Positions 1 to 11,650 are shown, counted from the stretch's first letter. The stretch is DNA of 64,000 nucleotides from Achatina immaculata (GCA_009760885.1 CM019713.1:79984247-80048246), one strand, 5' to 3'. Numbers and translations are program-made. Notes: generated by a model not told the origin, from the sequence alone.

Positions 1-460
1 AAGCCGCGAGCAATCGCGTCATCTAACAGGTGTCAAGTGTCAACACCGTCTATACAATTATTATTTACCTAAGTCATCATCTTGCTATTTCATGTCGGAT
101 GTTTATTGTGTCCTCGCTTTTCATTGTGTCTGACTTTTCTATTCATCTTTTCTATTTTGTTTACTCGTGTCAACGTCCAGTCACTGCTTTGTTATCACTG
201 GACCGTCCTACTTTCTGGTGTCCTTCTTTTGTCTTTCCTACATGACAGCGTCACTGAGTCTTATCTTTTTCTGTTCACTGTTTACTTATGGCCGCGTCTT
301 GTTCTAGTGTCATGGAAGTTTTATACCTTTCTTTTTCTTTTTTTCGACCTTATTTTCTCTGTTGCTATTCGATCTTACTATTTTCTTTAAAGTATATTTT
401 CATAATCATTTTCATTAATGATAATAATAATAACAATAATCATTACTTATAAGGCTATGC
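1..460. other. Unassigned AT-rich sequence
   Basis: There is pyrimidine-rich sequence on the plus strand and a short ATAATA run near 417-440. Open frames here have no recognisable motif. I see no exon or element that I can name. Confidence 0.4.
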
Positions 461-2477
461 TACATCACTCCAGTTTCAATTTCTTCCAGTGAATTAAATT
501 TCCGTCAATGAAGGAAGTGTGCCAACGCGCGGAATAGACTGTAGTCAGAGGGTGGGAGGTTGAAAATTTACAGTAGATAGGACAGGACCGCAATTTCTTC
601 CTATTCTATTGGACCAAGTTGAAAGTAGTAATAACATTTTTGCTAGATTGATGTGAATTATTATTCAATCATTTTATTGTCTGGCCGCCGTCGTACTGAG
701 TGGTGGAAGGCTGACTACACCATACATTCACACCTTACGTATAAATAACGGGAACACGAAATAACAATCCTTTTTTCTTACTATAACGATCCTTGTATTT
801 ACAAAATTGTGATCCACAAGCCAATGCGAATCAAACGAATCCTATGCGCATGAAGTCCATATATTTATATATTTCCACACGCGTTATTGAATCATAAAAA
901 AGGTTCCATAAATAGTATGATTTCAGTCCTGATTACAAATGCACACAACTAAACTATACACGCCAGCCTCCATCTATCGAATGACCCTCCTTGTCCACGT
1001 CTGCCGCTGGACTTCCACGTGCTCAACTTATCCCCCTTTTTTTCTCTTCTCGTCTTATATACCTGGTCTGCGCCGGACTCGAAGGCCTGGGGATTTCCAT
1101 TCAAAACCGGGTCACTGCTTGATTATTTTTCCACTCCTTACACTACATCACTCCAGTTTCAAATTCTTCCAATGAATTAAATTTCCGTCATTGAAGGAAG
1201 TGTGCCAACGCGCGGAATAGACTGTAGTCAGAGGGTGAGAGGTTGAAAATTTACAGTAGATAGGGCAGGACCGCAATTTCCTCCTATTCTATTGGACCAC
1301 GTTGAAAGTGAGCACTGGCTAGTTGTCCTGGACTAGACGCGCCCTCTTCCTGTTATGCTGAGTATCGGGTACGCAGAACATCATGCAGCCGCTTCCGTTG
1401 CTCAGCATAAAGATTCCTGCCCAAGGAACAGCCAAATTAAATCATTTCCAAGTGCAGAGGCTCCTCGAAGTTCTTTCAGATGCAAAGCATAATCTTCTTC
1501 CCGAACTGGCTTCGTCGGACAATTGGCTCTGTGACATGGCCGTGCTGGAGCCAATGGGTACCTGTTTTGAAATACTACAAAATAATCCACTTTTCATACT
1601 CAGTGACGATTCGTTGGTGAAACCTTCTGTTATGTGAGTTTGCTAATGGTTGGCATTAGACATCAACACGGCCGTGCGCTCTGTGGACGATACATGCTTG
1701 GGTCAAGGAGTGTACGAACTTAACGTGGCATCATCGTCCCGACGTGGGCTTGTCTTTGATGTTGCCCCCAGATATGAACCTTTATAACTACTTACTTGCA
1801 GTGCTGTCATCTACTGTTCCGCGTCCTTCCACGTTACAAATTTCAGGGACAGCTGCAGAGGCATTCAGGCTTTTCTTCCAATAATGCAGCAAGAGGACGT
1901 GAAAGACAACCTTGCTGTTCGCCATATTGTAGTATTTATGTTTTATACTTTTATTAATATTTTATATGTGCTTTTACTGACGTGAATTATTATTCAATCT
2001 TTTATTTTGTCTGGCCGTCGTCGTACTGAGTGGTGGAAGGATGACTATACCATACATTCACACTTTACATATATATAACAGGAACACGAAACAACAATCC
2101 TTTTTCTTAAAATCACGATCAATGTATTTACAAAGTTCTCATCCACAAGGCAATGCGAATCAAAATAAAACCTATGCGCACGAAGTCCATATGTTTATAT
2201 ATTTCCACACGCGTTATTGATTCATAAAAAGGGTTCCTTGAATAGTATGATTTCAATCCTGATTACAAATGCACACAACTAAACTATACACGTCAGCCTC
2301 CATCTATCGAATGACCCTCCTCGTCCACGTCTGCCGCTGGACTTCCACGTGCTCAACTTATCTCTCTTTTTCTCTATTCTCGTCTTATATATACCTGGTC
2401 AGCGCCGGACTCGAAGGCCTGGGGATTTTCCATTCAAAACCGGGTCACTGCTTGCTTATTTTTCCACTCCTTACAAT
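461..2477. repeat. Compound direct repeat A-B-A'-C-B'
   Basis: Segment A (461-626) recurs as A' (1143-1306), and segment B (652-1142) recurs as B' (1981-2477), all in the same orientation with scattered substitutions. B abuts A' directly (ccactccttac then tacatcactcc). The order is therefore a tandem duplication of an A+B block of about 680 bp, in which one copy also holds about 670 bp (C, 1307-1980) between A' and B'. The C part has short open frames on both strands (1383-1637 plus, 1402-1590 minus) with no recognisable domain. The source element is not recognised. Confidence 0.7.
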
Positions 2478-2984
2478 ATTACCTTCTGCTGATGACGTAT
2501 CTCGCTATTCACTGGCTAAAAACTGGAATGTACTTTTTCAGAATGACGCAAGACATGACGTAATCAAGACTTTACAAATGCCAGTAGGGCGTTTATGACG
2601 AGAACCTTGACCGACATTAGGGTATCGGGGAAAAAAACGTGAGGATTTTCTGACCCATCGTAATAGCTTTACTGATCTGATGATGATGATTGCGACGATC
2701 CGAAACCTCAAAGAAAGGCACTGCTTGATGTTAGAAGCCTGCTTTGTTATCCTCTGACTCAATGAGCGTTCGTGAAACACAATGTTTTACTTAGATTCTG
2801 AAGCAAGATCACAACAGTTTTTCTTTTCTTTCATTTAAACTTGATTTATCTTTGTTGACAGCAGGCCGAATTCACAACTCGTTAACTGGTGTAACACATG
2901 GAGTTATGACAGTGAGATAAGATTTTTATTACTTTTTAATCATGAAGTCCTAGACATACAAAGGGATAAGCCAGCAAGACTTTT

Positions 2985-3213
2985 ATGGTGATAAGATGTC
3001 GCAAGAAAGCCTTCTATTGTGATAAGATGTCGCAAGAAAGGCTTCTATTGTGATAAGATGTCGCAAGAAAGGCTTCTATTGTGATAAGATGTCGTAAGAA
3101 AGGCTTCTATTGTGATAAGATGTCGCAAGAAAGGCTTCTATTGTGATAAGATGTCGCAAGAAAGCCTTCTATTGTGATAAGATGTCGTAAGAAAGGCTTC
3201 TATGATGATAAGA
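2985..3213. repeat. 31-bp minisatellite, about 7 units
   Basis: The unit gtgataagatgtcgcaagaa plus aggcttctatt (31 bp) repeats seven times with one or two substitutions per unit (cgc/cgt, gcc/ggc). Degenerate half-units flank it (ggataagccagcaag near 2964 and gatgataagaactg near 3204). There are no unique spacers, so it is not a CRISPR-like array. Confidence 0.93.
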
Positions 3214-4316
3214 ACTGTATAGTGGGAAGATGGATCAGACTATGGCTAGCATACTTCTTACTTCTCATAGCAATGAGACAAAATGCTATATGAAAAACGG
3301 TTTTGTGCGTACATAATCTGCAGAACCAATGCCATTTACTGTTCTCTCATGGATAACTGGTACAAAACTGTTTACAGTAAGCGCACACACAGGCCACAAA
3401 TTATAATAGTATATGGGATGTATTAATGTAGAAAGTTAGGTAAGTCATTTTGGAATCTAAAGGTTTGTGATAAGCAAGGTTATGTCCCGCAGATTTATTA
3501 ACTGATTGTTTCAGTTCCTTTTAACCTCGTGTTTGCATATCACAGGGGTGGCCGTGGACCTCGTGGAAGTAGAGACTGATCAGCTGATCAAGAGAGCAAA
3601 TTTAGGCTTTGAGGGTCAGTCTTAGTTTTGTAGTGTAGGAAGTTAGTCTGTGTCTTAGTTGTCGGCAGTGGTTTTTATAGTATAGAATAGTTAATCTAGT
3701 ACAATCTTGTATGGGGTATGATTCTTTTGCCGTTAGTAGACGCCTGGAATCATATATGTTGTCTTACTGGAGTAACGTTATGTCGTGTTATTTAGAATTG
3801 TCACTGTCACTGTTTCCCACTCATCGTCATCGCCATTATGTCGGCACTTGCACCAAATAAAACCATCATAATCTACACAGCTGCTGTTTGCTTTGCCAGT
3901 GAGTGACTGCCGTACCTGGGAAAGTTCATCTGTAAGCGTATAGTAAGCAGACACCAAGTAGACATCAACAGACCCCCACCAGACTCCAAGCAGGCACTAA
4001 AGCCGACAAGGAAACAACGACAAAAGAGATGGACTTCGACTGTTTGAAAGAGAGAAATTCGACTGTCTGTTCTTGATACACGATGGTTAATACTGCGGAG
4101 TCAAATTACAGTGGAGGTTTAAGTTCAGAGCCACTAAGACATAATACTAGTAAAATGCATGGCTGAGACGTCAGACATAAGACATAAGCAGAACATAATA
4201 GAAGAGTGTGTAACTAATTCTATCTACCATCAATAAAATGTGATAAGCCAGCACCAAAATTCGTGTTTAAAATCCTCGACTCACTAAGACATAACATAAA
4301 TTCTATGAAAACTAAC
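3214..4316. other. Unassigned intron-like sequence
   Basis: This is the sequence between the minisatellite and the 4317 exon. It would be intronic or downstream of the EGF gene. I found no domain, repeat array or recognisable element. Confidence 0.4.
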
Positions 4317-4454
4317 CGTATTGACAGGCCGGACCAAAGAAGCCAGTTTCACACCCTTCACCCTGAGGACAGTCACCGTTGATGTCACAAGATCTGGAGT
4401 GAGCGCAGTGACATTTGTACATGCAGTTTTCTCCAAACCATCCACTCATGCAAT
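4317..4454 (-). CDS. EGF-like exon, GWFG/CHC type (most 3' exon in window)
   Basis: The 138-nt exon (46 codons, phase 1 at both ends) has acceptor ctttcag and donor GTTAGT. It encodes one eight-cysteine repeat beginning CMSGWFGENCMYKCHC and ending with GFFGPACQY. This GWFG...YKCHC...GPACQY pattern differs from the other exons here. In molluscan proteins I know, it is typical of the last EGF-like repeat before another extracellular domain, often an F5/8-type lectin domain. That is family knowledge, since no such domain is seen downstream in this window. The preceding exon (24972-25106) is about 20 kb away, across an intron full of mobile elements, so a missed exon in between is possible. Confidence 0.83.
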
Positions 4455-4540
4455 CTGAAAGCCATCAAGAGATTACTGTCAGTACGACAGTGAAACATTC
4501 TTCGATTTGTTCATACGAAAAGAAATCACATATAATCACC

Positions 4541-5268
4541 ATTATCATCATCATCATCATTAGGTGCCGTGCCGACTGGCGTTGACTATAATGCTTCTCC
4601 AGAGTACCCGATCCTTCATGCAGGCCATCAGTTCAGTTGGTGATCTCCTCTCACACCATCCCGTCAGACTGTCCAGTATCATTTCTCTTGGTCTTCCTCT
4701 TGATCTTCTTCCTTCTATTTTTCCTGTTGTTATAATATTTTCAATGCTCCCTCTTCTCATTGCATGTCCTATGAAAATACATTGTCTCTCTCTCTTTTAT
4801 CTTTTTGACAAGGATTTTTGTCTCTCCAGCTCTTCTCATACATTCTTCATTAGTTATTTTTGCTGTCCATGGGATTCGCAACATTCTTCTAATAAACCAC
4901 GTTTCTGCTGCTTCAAATGATTTTTATGCAGACTTGCCTATTTTCCATGATTCACTTCCATATAACAAGATAGGTTCAATATAGGATTTTAGGACTCGTT
5001 TTCTAACATTCATTGATAAAGATGTGTTAGTTAATATGTTTCTCATTCTCTGAAATGCAGTCTTTGCTTGGCCTATTCTGTTCCTAATTTCTGTTCTGCA
5101 TTTCCCATCTAAAGGTATTACTGCTCCAAGGTATGTGAATTTCTGCACCTGCTTTAGAATATTTCCGTTTAATTTAATACTGATTGCTGGTGGATTCTGT
5201 TTCTTAGATATAAGCATAGTCTCTGTCTTTTTGATGTTCAAAGTAAGGCCTTTCTGTTCACTTTCTTT
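4541..5268 (-). mobile_element. RTE/BovB-like LINE fragment, C-terminal part of ORF2
   Basis: Minus-strand reading frames 5241-4924 and 4760-4560 give the region after the RT catalytic core: N-I-K-K-T-E-T-M, TYLGAVIPLDGKC, then GKIEGRRSRGRPRE and DRVLW...NASRHGT before a stop. These are hallmarks of the end of RTE/BovB-type ORF2. The stop is followed on the minus strand by a TGATGA-rich tail (4541-4560 on plus: catcatcatcatcat), as expected for RTE 3' ends. A frameshift or stop separates the two frames. The copy is 5'-truncated. Confidence 0.85.
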
Positions 5269-5349
5269 TCACATATGTCTTAATTTAATTTTTTCACTAA
5301 TAATTCCAGTTTTATGATATTTGCAGGAAAGCGCTGATATCTCTCTTGC

Positions 5350-6200
5350 AGTGAATGGTTTGCTGAATACATCATGATCATCATCATCATCATCATCATC
5401 AGCATCATCATCATCATCATCTCGTGCAATGAATCTACACTCTGCTCTGGTTCTCGTTTTCGTAGAGTACACGGCCAAGCTTGTCCCCGTCCATCTCTTG
5501 TTGTTGTCCATCCATCTATATCGCTTGTTCTTTTCCCTTCGATATTGGCCTCATGAAAGGTCTTCAATTTAGTATTGTGCTTCTTAACATCCCCAAGTCA
5601 GGTATCTTACCTGTCTTGTTTTTATGATTTTGAATATTTTTTTTCTCATTTCAAGTTGGTTCAGCACTTCGTTGTTTGTTGTTTTTCTTGTCCATGGGAT
5701 ACGCCCTATTCTTCTGTACATCCACATTTCAAGGGCCTCGATTGTCTTTTCTGTTGCCTTGCTCAAGGTCCAGGCTAATATACCATAAAGCAATGTTGAA
5801 TATATGTAGCATTTTACCATACGTAATCTCAGTAATCTGAGATTCTTACATCTTAATCTTGCAATCTACCATGCGAGCTCCATGTGATGTTTAACGGCAT
5901 GGGAAGGATGTAAGATGTAAGAATCTCAGTTGCTCTGATGTTTGTTTTGACATATAGATCTTCCTCATTCCACTGACGGTATTTTTGCCAAACCCATTCT
6001 TTTGTTAATTTCGGTTTCTCGTTTTCCGTCCTCTGTTATCTTGTCCCCCAAATACCTGCAGCTTTTCACCTGTTCAATTAATTAGCATTTTTTTTTATAT
6101 TTACTTCTGGTTTTCTTTCTTCTCTACTGATTACTATGACATTTGTCTTTCGGATATTCATTTCGAGTCCGTACTTTTGACACATGTGATACAATTAATA
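5350..6200 (-). mobile_element. Second RTE/BovB-like LINE fragment with (ATG)n tail
   Basis: The minus frame 5820-5584 encodes MVKCYIYSTLLYGILAW, then ALEMWMYRRIGRIPW, the conserved ORF2 C-terminal block of RTE-type LINEs. Further downstream (5511-5400) comes WTGTSLA...RAECRFIAR, and the frame runs straight into a (GAT)n tract (5374-5420 on plus). The tract is therefore the element's 3' tail. The copy is interrupted at 5833-5921 by a small hairpin insert of family B. It lies just upstream of, and in the same orientation as, the 4541-5268 copy. Confidence 0.83.
5833..5921 (+). mobile_element. 89-bp family-B 3'-end stub with inverted arm and target-site duplication
   Basis: A direct repeat AATCTCAG (5825-5832 and 5922-5929) brackets an insert that ends in the family-B 3' terminus (atgtttaacggcatgggaag plus gatgtaag). 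Its left end is an inverted copy of its own tail: ctgagattcttacatc (5837-5852) is the exact reverse complement of 5914-5929. Removing the insert rejoins the RTE-like frame (SEQLRLR to MVKCYIY). This indicates a retrotransposed stub with a fold-back 5' end. Confidence 0.75.
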
Positions 6201-6229
6201 TCACTGCTGTAGTTAGAATAAATGGTGAT

Positions 6230-6867
6230 TAAACAACTTGATTTGATATAAAATAAGAGCTCTGTCAGGGGTGCATACTGTCGCTTACTTATTTACCTTG
6301 TATACTGAAAATATAATGAGGAATGTTAGAGAAGATGTAGACAAAAAATATTACGATGCCATAAAAATTGAAGCTTATGAAATATCAGAGATTAGATATG
6401 CTGATGACACAGAATTACTGTCCACAACACAGATATGATGGAAAAGCTAATTATGACCGTCCATAAGATTAGTGAACAGCATTACTAACTAATAATTGAG
6501 ATACAGTGAGGGAAATTAAAATTAAAAGGAGGTCATCTATCGCTCTTCAGAGAGTAAAACAACTAAAGAATATGTGAAGAGGAATAGACAGAAATACATA
6601 AATAAGATTTTTAAGGGCATGCATCTTCCCCATCGCAACATATACCTGTGAGACCTGGACACTTAACGTAACAGCTGAGAAGCAGCTAAATGGCTTTGCA
6701 TGTAAATTCTACAGAAGACAAAAAGGAACAATTATATCCATACTACAAGAACTTAATGTTGAAGAAGTTTAGATAGTCAAGAGCCAATCAGAGAAAAACT
6801 AAATATTGTGTACATATTAAACGTCATGAATTATTTATATAAGCAGCAGGGGCATCTTCTTTACAAC
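6230..6867 (+). mobile_element. RTE-like LINE (family A) fragment, RT motif C and C-terminal part
   Basis: Plus-strand reading in shifting frames gives LYTENIMRNVREDVDKKYYD, then IRYADDTELLSTTQ (RT motif C, YADD) near 6400. Later comes IFKGMHLPHRNIY...DLDT near 6607-6660. The same blocks occur in the 20.4-kb, 31.5-kb, 43.6-kb and 51.3-kb copies. Several stops and frameshifts make it non-coding. Confidence 0.8.
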
Positions 6868-6972
6868 CGTGCGGCATACAGGAGAGCTGTTGGGGAGACA
6901 ACCGTGCGGCATACAGGGGAGCTGTTGGGGAGACAACCGTGCGGCATACAGGGGAGCTGTTGGGCAGGCACA
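6868..6972. repeat. 35-bp tandem repeat, three units
   Basis: The unit ccgtgcggcatacaggggag plus ctgttggggagacaa (35 bp) occurs three times at the 3' end of the family-A LINE fragment. The related copy at 45935-45985 has a single diverged unit, so the triplication happened locally. Confidence 0.88.
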
Positions 6973-9129
6973 TTTCTGGAACGGGGCAGACTGTCAAAGT
7001 ATATTCGCGTCACTAGATTCTGTAGGTGTTTTTGGTTTAATTTCCCGGATTATCCGAAGAAATGGAATTCTTGGCAGATTTCATCATCATTGACCTTTAC
7101 CACCTTGGTCGAGCTGAAATTATCATTCCTCTCACCCCCAAGCAACCTCCGCAATAATGTTTCTCAAATTATGAAGTCAGATGTTGGCTACTTCGGTCGA
7201 GCTGAATCTAACATCTGTTATCTTCCCCATTTGTTTTTCTCTATATCATTGAGTCTTTCATAGCATTTGTTTATGCAGGACACTCTCTACTGTGGAAAGC
7301 GGAACAACAACAAAACTCTTTCAGATCATCACTCAGACTGATCATGATCATCAACATTCTGCTCCAGTTTTTCCTGGCGAAGGAAGAATGCAATCCCCGC
7401 CCCAACTTCCTCCACTCTTAGTTTTCACAGTACGTCAGTGTATAACTGATAACAGCCTTCTGCTTCCAAGACAATGTCCACCCACTGTAATGCCTTTTTA
7501 CCATGTAAGATACTCACTTTGGCTCATTCAGTTCGTTTCTCATGTCTGATAATGTTAAAAGTTATTCATTTCATTATTTTTGTCCACTTATATCCTTCTC
7601 TTCTATCTCTAGTTAAACTTGTCCTCATTATCAATAGCAGCTGCCTGACCTCGATAAATGAAACTCTGAAGCATCATCTAGACATACTGAGAATCTATAC
7701 ACTCAGCAAGCAGGTACATATTATGCAAAGAAACATGCAGATACTGTTTATGTTATACCTTGATAATCGTCTGTTTGTGTTGAGACGGTGGTCGGTATCA
7801 GCATCAAGAAGACCAGTAGTAAGTAAACAAACATTGTGAAGGTTCACTTGTCCTTTCTATCAGTCCTTTTAGTTGTTTACAGTCCTTGTGTAAGAAAAGC
7901 TCGATTTATTTGTATTTATAATAGCTGAAATGTTAATAGATACAATTTATAGCTCTAGAGTGAGCTTTTAAAGCAAGTGAATGTCAGCTTTTGTGCAGCT
8001 TACACAGCATCATATGCTTTTCTAGCTACACTAACAGCAAAACAATATTTCCGGTCCCTTCTTGCGATTCCGTGATCATTTTTCAGTTTCATCTCTCGTG
8101 TCTCACTAGAAATGAATCTCAATCCTTCAGAAGTCTCCTTGTGATAGCATATGTTACGGATGTCAGCCCCATTACGCTCTTAATGGCAACGCCTATGATT
8201 AGTATTTACATTTTGGTTGTTCTTCAACAAAAAAAGACTGATCAGTCAGTGAAACGTACAGCACGGGGCTGGCGGGGAGGGGGAAGGGTGTGATTTAAGC
8301 CTGGACCGCTGGGAAGTGTGTTAAGTAGGGAGAGAACTTGATGGACACTGACCGGTGCGGATGTTATATTTGTCGTTGTCAATTATGGAGTTTTCTGTAA
8401 TATTTCAACCTTGATATGTTTAGCCCTACTCTCTTTTCCTGTGATGTACGGGTGAAGGTTTACTACCAGTTTAATGACCTGATTTATCAAATGGATGAGC
8501 TGAAGCTGTTTTTTTTTAATCACTCATATTCCTGCCATTCATCAAGTTACCTTCTTTATCTTGTTACACTCATTAAACGTCTAGAACGTAATATCAGCAC
8601 TTGACCTAGTTAGTAGTTGCAGCTTGTGACGTCCTGGCAACGTGTGAAAGATAAATGGGTATTTGTCTGAAGGGAGATTACGAATTCAAGGGAGGTAACC
8701 AATGCTGAGTAATGTATTGTCAACACTGATCTACAGAAAAGGAAATGGTCGCATTTCAACAAGTGACTCCCAGGTATCGATAGTCCAAGAAATTGTTGCA
8801 GAAATCTTTCTTTCTAACTTTTTATCAAACTCATGACCTCCTTCCTTTCACAGTTCACAGCTTTGTTATTTTTTACATGAGTGCAGCAGCTGTTATTATT
8901 TCTTGCTACATTCTTATACACTCTAAGTTTCTACTTGTTAGCACTGTCATCATAGATAGAAGCTTATAGGCTGTAGTTCCTCAAGTTCATCACTTTGATC
9001 TGCCACTTGATGTTTATAATTTTAAGAAGACTGGAAATAAGAAAACTAGTACGTTTCAATGAACATCATGAAAAGAAGTAAAATTGCTCTAGTATGGAAG
9101 GAATAGTTTCTGGAACTACAAAATTCATC
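6973..9129. other. Unassigned sequence, 2.2 kb
   Basis: Several open frames (7292-7549, 7474-7839, 7991-8293) have low-complexity, hydrophobic or AT-driven composition and no motif that I recognise. There are no splice-bounded cysteine patterns. A near-repeat (gaagtcagatgttggctact region and ttggtcgagctgaa) occurs at 7100-7210. Confidence 0.4.
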
Positions 9130-9530
9130 ATTTTAATAGGGCAAGTCATTAAATAAGTTGCAAAATGAGCTAGGAAAAAACAACTGAGTTTGTTGACATA
9201 ATCCCACTGCACATTCAGACACTTATCCATCGATTCACAAGTCCTTGAAAGCCAGCATAAAAAAAAGGTTTCTGGCTACTGCAGCAACCAATGAGTTACC
9301 TCCTTGACAATGTCTAGACTGATATCTCTGAAACTCCGATCACCCACGTGCTTCGTCCATCTTTGAATTTCTGAACCCAGTTATACTCACGGCTTTTCTT
9401 GACATATATTTTACACTATACACGTTGGCCAACAGAAAACGGACAGATCCGCTCCGTTCTTCTCGTGAAGAATATCTGCATGTACCACATTCACTCCATA
9501 AAAGCGCTTGCTGTTAAATAACCATGGCAT
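9130..9530 (-). mobile_element. Mariner-type transposon relic, internally deleted
   Basis: On the minus strand, about 9500-9380 gives VRFLLANVYSVKYMSRKAV, then in another frame EYNWVQKFKDGR, matching the N-terminal helix-turn-helix of mariner transposases. About 9290-9140 gives EVTHWLLQ, FFYAGFQGLVNRWDKCLNV and DYVNK, matching the mariner C-terminus. The central DDD/DDE part is missing, so this is a deletion derivative. Plus-strand gggcaagtcattaaataagt at 9139 resembles a mariner terminal region. The element is non-functional. Confidence 0.7.
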
Positions 9531-9689
9531 GCTGGGATACATCTTTGGTTCCAATTTCGCATCAATTGGTGCTGTCCAAAAGTGGGCAATGAATTTCTAA
9601 TTGTTTTAGTCCGTGAAGATTTGATGCTTAATTATTGACTTTCTCTGGTATATTAAATACGTTCCATCAAAAGACTCGCCGAGAGTGGA

Positions 9690-9748
9690 ACAACATGGCA
9701 AACAACTATGTGAACTCGATGTTCACGGGAAGGATGTAAGATATATTG
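9690..9748 (+). repeat. Family-B LINE 3'-end remnant
   Basis: The sequence gttcacgggaaggatgtaag followed by atatatt matches the 3' terminus of family-B LINEs seen at 18900, 19140 and 29710. It is a short relic with no coding part. Confidence 0.55.
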
Positions 9749-10059
9749 TTACAGGTGAATGTAAAATAGAATGCCTACATCATCATAGGGGTTGATATAG
9801 CAAAATATTTTGAAACATTATTATGACAGAGTATCTCTGTACAGGATGAGAGGGGGAGAAAGCGCTGCCTTGTCATACCACAGAAACATCTAGAGGATAT
9901 GATGTTTGTATCCATAGTTTCCTTTACCTCATGGGTGTGTGGTCAGCATCTTGTCTGCCCACGTTTCCTTTCTCAGCCCAGAAGCAGACATATACATATT
10001 TCCACAGCTGGATGATTGTGGCGAAGCTGAGTCGTCGACTTAGCATTGGACAGTAGCAC

Positions 10060-10262
10060 ACTAGCAAATAAATTTTAAAAAATAAATATGCTCCATTCAT
10101 TTTATTTATTTTGTTTAACATAACACTCATGTAAATCTCTACTTTATCTCCTCTCTTTATTTCTTCGTCCTGCATTTTTTGTATGATTAAGGCACACGCC
10201 GAAACGTCACAACTTTGTAATCGTTAAGTAATAAAGCTGCTCCTACCTTTTTCCTAGTTTAT
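10060..10262 (+). repeat. Penelope-like terminal repeat (pLTR) fragment
   Basis: The sequence matches the end region of the Penelope-like element at 43.9-45.8 kb: ctccattcattttatttatt, then atgattaaggcacacgccga, then gttaagtaataaagctgctcctac. It contains the GGC-ACAC-GCC-GAAAC stretch that may be a decayed hammerhead core. No RT frame is attached. Confidence 0.7.
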
Positions 10263-11650
10263 ACATTTGTGCTAGCGAGGGAAACTGTCCTGATAGTAAA
10301 ATTTGCCAGACTGGCTGTTTTGGGTGTCAGAATAGTCGGTATCATATGATTAATGCAGGCTTTATATGTCAGGTAAGGTGTTTGTGACGATAATCTTGTA
10401 CCCTAGCACTGAAGAATATAGTGAATATTCTACCACTGGCCATGTTTTCCTTATTCTATGCTACGTCTTTCAGACACACACGGGACAAACGGAATTTTTC
10501 TCTTCCTGTTCTACACCTTTGAGTCATATAGCCTATAAACACATAATTTATATTTCATTTGATCAATCCCAAGTCATTAATTTGGAACATGGTGTTAGTG
10601 TTTCTGTTTTATTTGAACTGTACTAGAAAAAGATTTATATATTTATAGTCTGTATGTAAGTAACTAATATTTTCTTTCACAAGTTCCATACTGTTAACCC
10701 ATACTGCGGTGATTGTCTACAGTCTCCATGACCTACTCACAAGCATAGAGTGATGTGACCAGCATAGTAACTTCTTTTTCACAGCTGCATATGGGGTTAT
10801 TAGCGCAGTTGAGTACACTGTGCGCATCCATTAATCTTCTGTGTGAGTGACGCAACTGTATGTAGAGTTACAATAGTAATATCATGAAGTACTGTTGATG
10901 AATTAATGAATAAATGAATAGTTTATTTTTTTACATGATCATTCTTCAACTAGAGATTTATCTTTATAAAAATATTACAGGAGACCTAGATATAGTGTCT
11001 GGACATCCCGTCACAGATGACTACTTGATCTGCAATAACCACCTGAAACCACAAACAGAAAACCACTTCAGTTGAATTGTCCCTTATCACGAAACTCCCG
11101 TTTTACTGTCTACAGGTGAGAAGAGACAGTGTGATTATTTTTGACGTGATGAGATGTGTCTCTTTCGTTTCCTTCATAAATAAAGGACAAGAGGCTTGAG
11201 TTTTTAACTGGAAGTTTGGGGGTTGGAGATCTTTATGTAACATTCATTAGTTTTGACGCTTGTCTGTGAGTTTGTCGTCATAATTGCACATGAAATGTGT
11301 TACTATTGGTTTCTGCTGCGTGCAAGTTTCTCATCCATGGTGATAATACTCGACATCGGGACATTAAGATGTCTGCTGGTTATGGTTAGGCTTTGCAACG
11401 TGCTTAAGAGCTGTGTTGTTAGGTGAGGAAATGAAGGCCGAACATAAAGAAAGGAATATGAGAATTCATTGAAACTGAAACCTACAACACAAACGTAGTT
11501 TGACAACAGCTATGCTCATGAAGTACAGCTTTGAGAGACACAGATCAGCGAAATGATCCTTGTCAGTTTCCAATCATATACATCTGGCATCTAACCCAAT
11601 CTATCTGTCTTCTGATTTGAAAAGAGTCCTTTACTAGCAATTGTTAAAAC
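10263..11650. other. Unassigned sequence, 1.4 kb
   Basis: AT-rich intron-like sequence. Open frames at 10366-10626 (plus) and 11303-11506 (minus) show no recognisable motif. No repeat arrays were noticed. Confidence 0.4.

Noticed and set aside
1383..1637. 84-codon plus frame and 62-codon minus frame in the C segment
   Set aside because: No recognisable motif, overlapping frames on both strands, and located inside a repeat.
652..2477. LTR retrotransposon with B blocks as LTRs
   Set aside because: The A block also recurs, so a tandem duplication explains the order better. No gag or pol, primer-binding site or TG...CA ends were seen.
2670..2715. CTGATGATG...CCGAAAC as a hammerhead ribozyme
   Set aside because: After CTGATGA and before GAAA the required closing pair of stem II is absent (T opposite C), and no stem I or III was found.
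2985..3213. Possible CRISPR-like array
   Set aside because: Units are contiguous with no unique spacers, no cas genes are present, and the genome is eukaryotic. It is a minisatellite.
7292..8293. Run of three plus-strand frames that might be exons
   Set aside because: Low-complexity composition, no domain, and no cysteine pattern or convincing splice sites.
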